A stretch of DNA of 64,000 bases from JACPYF01 sp947085525 (GTDB lineage: Bacteria > Patescibacteriota > Saccharimonadia > Saccharimonadales > Saccharimonadaceae), in the NCBI GenBank assembly GCA_947085525.1, contig CAMTWU010000007.1, forward strand, positions 1 through 64,000, written 5' to 3'. The notes beneath the pieces were generated by a model. It worked only from the letters and a program-made list of their open reading frames with translations. It was not told where the DNA came from and did not search any database. Positions 61,672 to 64,000 of this stretch are shown here, one piece after another; position 1 is the stretch's first letter; each line of letters opens with the position of its first letter. A program made the translations under genes and the position numbers.

Positions 61672-62145
61672 ATGGCTAGCGAAAAATTAGAACCAGTAGA
61701 AGTTGCTAAAGGTAGGCTAGAAGATGTAGAAACAAGACTAACAGTTTGGGCTAAGACAGTAGACGCAGATAGTATTACTATACACAGTCTCAGAGATAAT
61801 GATTTTGCATTTTCGGCCGAAGAAATTGAAGAGCTGATAGATAGTGCGCAAAAAGAAGGTTTTTCTATAATACTAGAGGTGGGTGAAGATGCTGTAGATA
61901 CAATAACACTCACTAAGGGTGCGTATGACTTTATATCACCAGAGCCTAGAAAGCCAATAGAACCTGGTGAGACTATAGAGCTCAAGACAGCCGAGTCGTT
62001 GATTCCTGCTGGTACCTTCCCGGGTCAATCCGAATCTAGAAAAAAGACCTTTGTGGGTGAAATTAGCAGGAAAATTGAACTAGGTGATTTAGCCAGAGCT
62101 TTAGGTAGTGGCGCTAGGTTGAGAATCAAGCTCGACGAAAGCTAA
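61672..62145 (+). CDS. Hypothetical acidic protein
   Basis: A 157-aa soluble, acidic protein with no recognised motif. The N-terminal half is helical (EVAKGRLEDVETRLTVWAKTV) and the end looks mixed (GEISRKIELGDLARALGSGARLRIKLDES). A weak purine-rich site lies before the ATG. It precedes another orphan of similar size. Confidence 0.55.
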   Translation: MASEKLEPVEVAKGRLEDVETRLTVWAKTVDADSITIHSLRDNDFAFSAEEIEELIDSAQKEGFSIILEVGEDAVDTITLTKGAYDFISPEPRKPIEPGETIELKTAESLIPAGTFPGQSESRKKTFVGEISRKIELGDLARALGSGARLRIKLDES

Positions 62146-62196
62146 TTACAGCCCAAAGCTTTTAAAACACAATAAAATCGCGTACACTGTATGCAG

Positions 62197-62742
62197 ATGA
62201 GCGCAATAGACTTTGAGGGAATAAAGGTTACATCTGAGCACAAAGAAAACGGTGCGTGGTGGGGTGACGCCAAAGAAATAGACGGTGTGACGATAGATGA
62301 GCGAGCGGATACTGCTACGGGTGTAGGGGTATTGTTTGCTGGGAAAGCTGCGGTTGATATTGTCCGGCGCGGATACTCGTTTGCTGACCCTACGCGGGAT
62401 GAACCTGATTTGGATCCCAGTAGCTTTGCTGATGAGCGGCTAGTCGAGGGAGTCCTATTGCGACCCCATGGTATACATGCATTTCAACGTCATGTTTCGC
62501 TCGGTGTAGGTTTATTTTCGCCCGACAGCGAAGCGAACAAGCCTTTTGGCTTGGTTGTGCCTGGTAAAGGAACGATACTGCATCGGGATGGGGTGGGTGA
62601 TTTCGATAAAATGGTAGCTGAAGCACGTGAACAAGGCCTATTGGACAAGCCAATTGATTTTCAAATTGCTAGCAAAGCTATTGGTATTTGTGCTGAATAC
62701 GCAAAACTGCCACAAAACAGTGGTGTACTGGCTCTGCGATAG
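62197..62742 (+). CDS. Hypothetical protein
   Basis: A 181-aa soluble protein with no recognised family. TACACT (62183-62188) lies 8 nt before the ATG at 62197; the in-frame ATG at 62191 is almost inside the -10. Recognisable stretches are NGAWWGDAKEIDGVTIDERAD and LLRPHGIHAFQRHVSLGVG. It is more G/C-rich than its neighbours. Confidence 0.55.
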   Translation: MSAIDFEGIKVTSEHKENGAWWGDAKEIDGVTIDERADTATGVGVLFAGKAAVDIVRRGYSFADPTRDEPDLDPSSFADERLVEGVLLRPHGIHAFQRHVSLGVGLFSPDSEANKPFGLVVPGKGTILHRDGVGDFDKMVAEAREQGLLDKPIDFQIASKAIGICAEYAKLPQNSGVLALR

Positions 62743-62824
62743 TCAGTATCCTGGCTTTTTTGACGTAAAGTTATATAATTAGAACAAAGAGTGGGCAAGA
62801 TATCAACTAGAGCGGAGTTTTGCA

Positions 62825-63859
62825 GTGCCACAAGCGAAAAAGACATTATCACAAGAGGTTAAGGCTTTGAAAGCAGAGAATAGGCGACTCAAAAAACAAC
62901 TAGCTGCTGTGCAACAAACAAAACAGTCTAGCAAATGGCGAACAGCATTGATCGTCCTACTAGCTGGTATAACTGGTGCGATTCTGATTAGTGCGAACTT
63001 GTTGTTTTGGTCTGCCCGAACAGTTATCGAGTCTGACAGATATCGCGACACAGCCCAATCTATAATCGAGAAACCATCTGTTCAAAAGGCAATTGCCGAT
63101 AGAACAACCGAAAGAATATTCGAACGTATAGATACAGAACAACTACTAGTAGAAAACTTACCACCCCGCGTACAGTTTGCTGCGCCGACTCTGGCACAAC
63201 AGATAGAAACATTCACAAATACCAAAGCTCGACAGATCACTGCAAGCGAAAGGTTCGAGGACGTGTGGGTGAGTGCAAACGTTGCTGCGCATGATAGGTT
63301 CATATCGGCTATCCGAGATTCAAAAGGGGATGGCACGGTCAATATTTCGGATGTGTACACAAAATTGACTCAGCGATTACAGGGGACAAAGCTATAATTT
63401 TTGCAAAATGTAGAGCTGCCTAGCAATATTGGATCAATCCAAATCTTGGATGCACCGTGGCTACCGTCGGCACGCTATGTAGTGATTAATCTCGATATGC
63501 TGCGTATTGTCACGACTCTATTGTTCATTTTACTGACATTACTGATTGTTTACATTGCACGAAACCGTCGCAAGATCGCTCTGAAACTCGGCGTATTTTA
63601 TGCAGTATTGATGTTGATCACACTTGTTGCTGTTCGTATAGCCCAAACCGTTACTACAAACCAAGTTGATCCAAAATATCAAACAGCCGCAGGTGATGCG
63701 TACCAGGCAGTATTGTCGCCATTTGTAGTGCAAACCTCATGGCTGTTAGCTCTAGGTGTTATTGTTGCATTTATTGCGTGGATCATCGGTCCAGGCAAGA
63801 ACGCAACCAAGGTTAGAAAGTCATTCAACTCATTGCGAGCGAAAGTTACCCGCAAATAA
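62825..63859 (+). pseudogene. Membrane protein gene interrupted by one in-frame TAA
   Basis: Two same-frame halves (62825-63397 and 63398-63859) are separated only by TAA at 63395-63397. The first encodes a coiled-coil start, a membrane helix and an extracellular helical region (IESDRYRDTAQSIIEKPSVQKAI...FEDVWVSANVAAHDRFI). The second has two or three membrane helices and a basic tail. From memory of similar actinobacterial proteins, both belong to one polypeptide: an exported helical domain, then C-terminal helices. No ribosome site precedes a restart. TAA differs from the Lys codon AAA by one base. Confidence 0.7.
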
Positions 63860-63862
63860 GAT

Positions 63863-64000
63863 CTAGCGCTTTTTGATCATCAGTGCAAGGTTCGAAATAT
63901 AATGTTCCGGATTGACTGTTTTGTGAGCGCGCAGGTAGGCGAGGTGACGTTCGATAAATGGTAGACGACTATCTGGCCATTCGGTAGCAGCAGGGCTATA
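63863..64000 (-). CDS. C-terminal end of a minus-strand gene (partial)
   Basis: Read on the minus strand from the window edge, 45 codons run to TAG at 63863-63865. The fragment RLPFIERHLAYLRAHKTVNP ends NLALMIKKR. It was not recognised; the start lies beyond the window. Confidence 0.6.
   Translation of the reverse strand, partial: YSPAATEWPDSRLPFIERHLAYLRAHKTVNPEHYISNLALMIKKR

Noticed and set aside
1..64000. tRNA genes, CRISPR arrays, insertion sequences
   Set aside because: Reading the gaps showed no GTTCGA-type T-arm with matching acceptor stem, no regularly spaced repeats and no transposase-like protein. A tRNAscan or CRISPR search could still find something missed by eye.

Overview
The window is a 64 kb stretch of a compact bacterial chromosome of roughly 40-45% GC by eye. 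It most resembles a Candidate Phyla Radiation (Patescibacteria) genome, probably Saccharibacteria (TM7). This is inferred from the dense housekeeping operons, many unrecognised small proteins, an actinobacterial-style short-stem ileS T-box, a MurD plus MurL peptidoglycan pair, and promoters whose -10 box lies only 6-12 nt before the start codon, implying leaderless mRNAs. Both RF1 and RF2 are present, so TGA is a stop codon here. No tRNA, rRNA, CRISPR array, insertion sequence or prophage was recognised.

Layout. 0-7.7 kb: 3' part of ftsZ, nrdR, a thioredoxin-like gene, a decayed VKOR gene, two membrane proteins, then a T-box controlling a cupin gene and ileS, and a Nudix gene. 7.7-12.5 kb: a secreted Calx-beta protein and a zinc-ribbon gene of foreign-looking composition, then a YajQ-like gene, msrA, a zincin and rplU. 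12.6-21.2 kb: parA-parB, lepB, an LCP cell-wall ligase, HtrA, and the minus-strand set rpmE-prfA-prmC, split by an opposite-strand gene with its own promoter and terminator. 21.3-30.5 kb: a newly read small membrane gene, the operon rpsB-tsf-frr-uppS-rseP-CPBP protease, a proline attenuator ahead of proB-proS, then greA and lysS. 30.5-43.1 kb: unknown genes, serS, hpf, secA, an M16 peptidase, murD-murL, two tandem ClpN-only genes and prfB. 43.2-49.3 kb: ftsEX with a CHAP hydrolase, ctpA, a receiver protein, rpmA and a Trm11-like methyltransferase. 49.4-64 kb: a flippase-like protein, xseAB, a methyltransferase, a soluble histidine kinase with a receiver, recO, glyS, a dehydrogenase-kinase-PPOX trio, several orphan genes and a membrane gene broken by one in-frame stop.

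How the genes work together. Translation (S2, L21, L27, L31, EF-Ts, RRF, RF1, RF2, PrmC and five aminoacyl-tRNA synthetases), envelope growth (UppS, MurD/MurL, LCP, FtsEX with its hydrolase, LepB, SecA, HtrA, RseP, CtpA) and chromosome partitioning (ParAB) dominate. Two synthetase operons appear to sense their amino acid by different means: a T-box for isoleucine and a Pro-codon leader peptide attenuator for proline.

Most unusual content: (1) the complete proline attenuator; (2) two families of structured, stem-divergent elements at operon ends (28894-28989 with 47741-47844, and an inverted pair at 52929-53217); (3) single-gene cassettes with foreign-looking composition, their own signals and hairpins, including tandem ClpN-only genes; (4) two genes carrying in-frame stops (VKOR-like, and the membrane gene at the right end).
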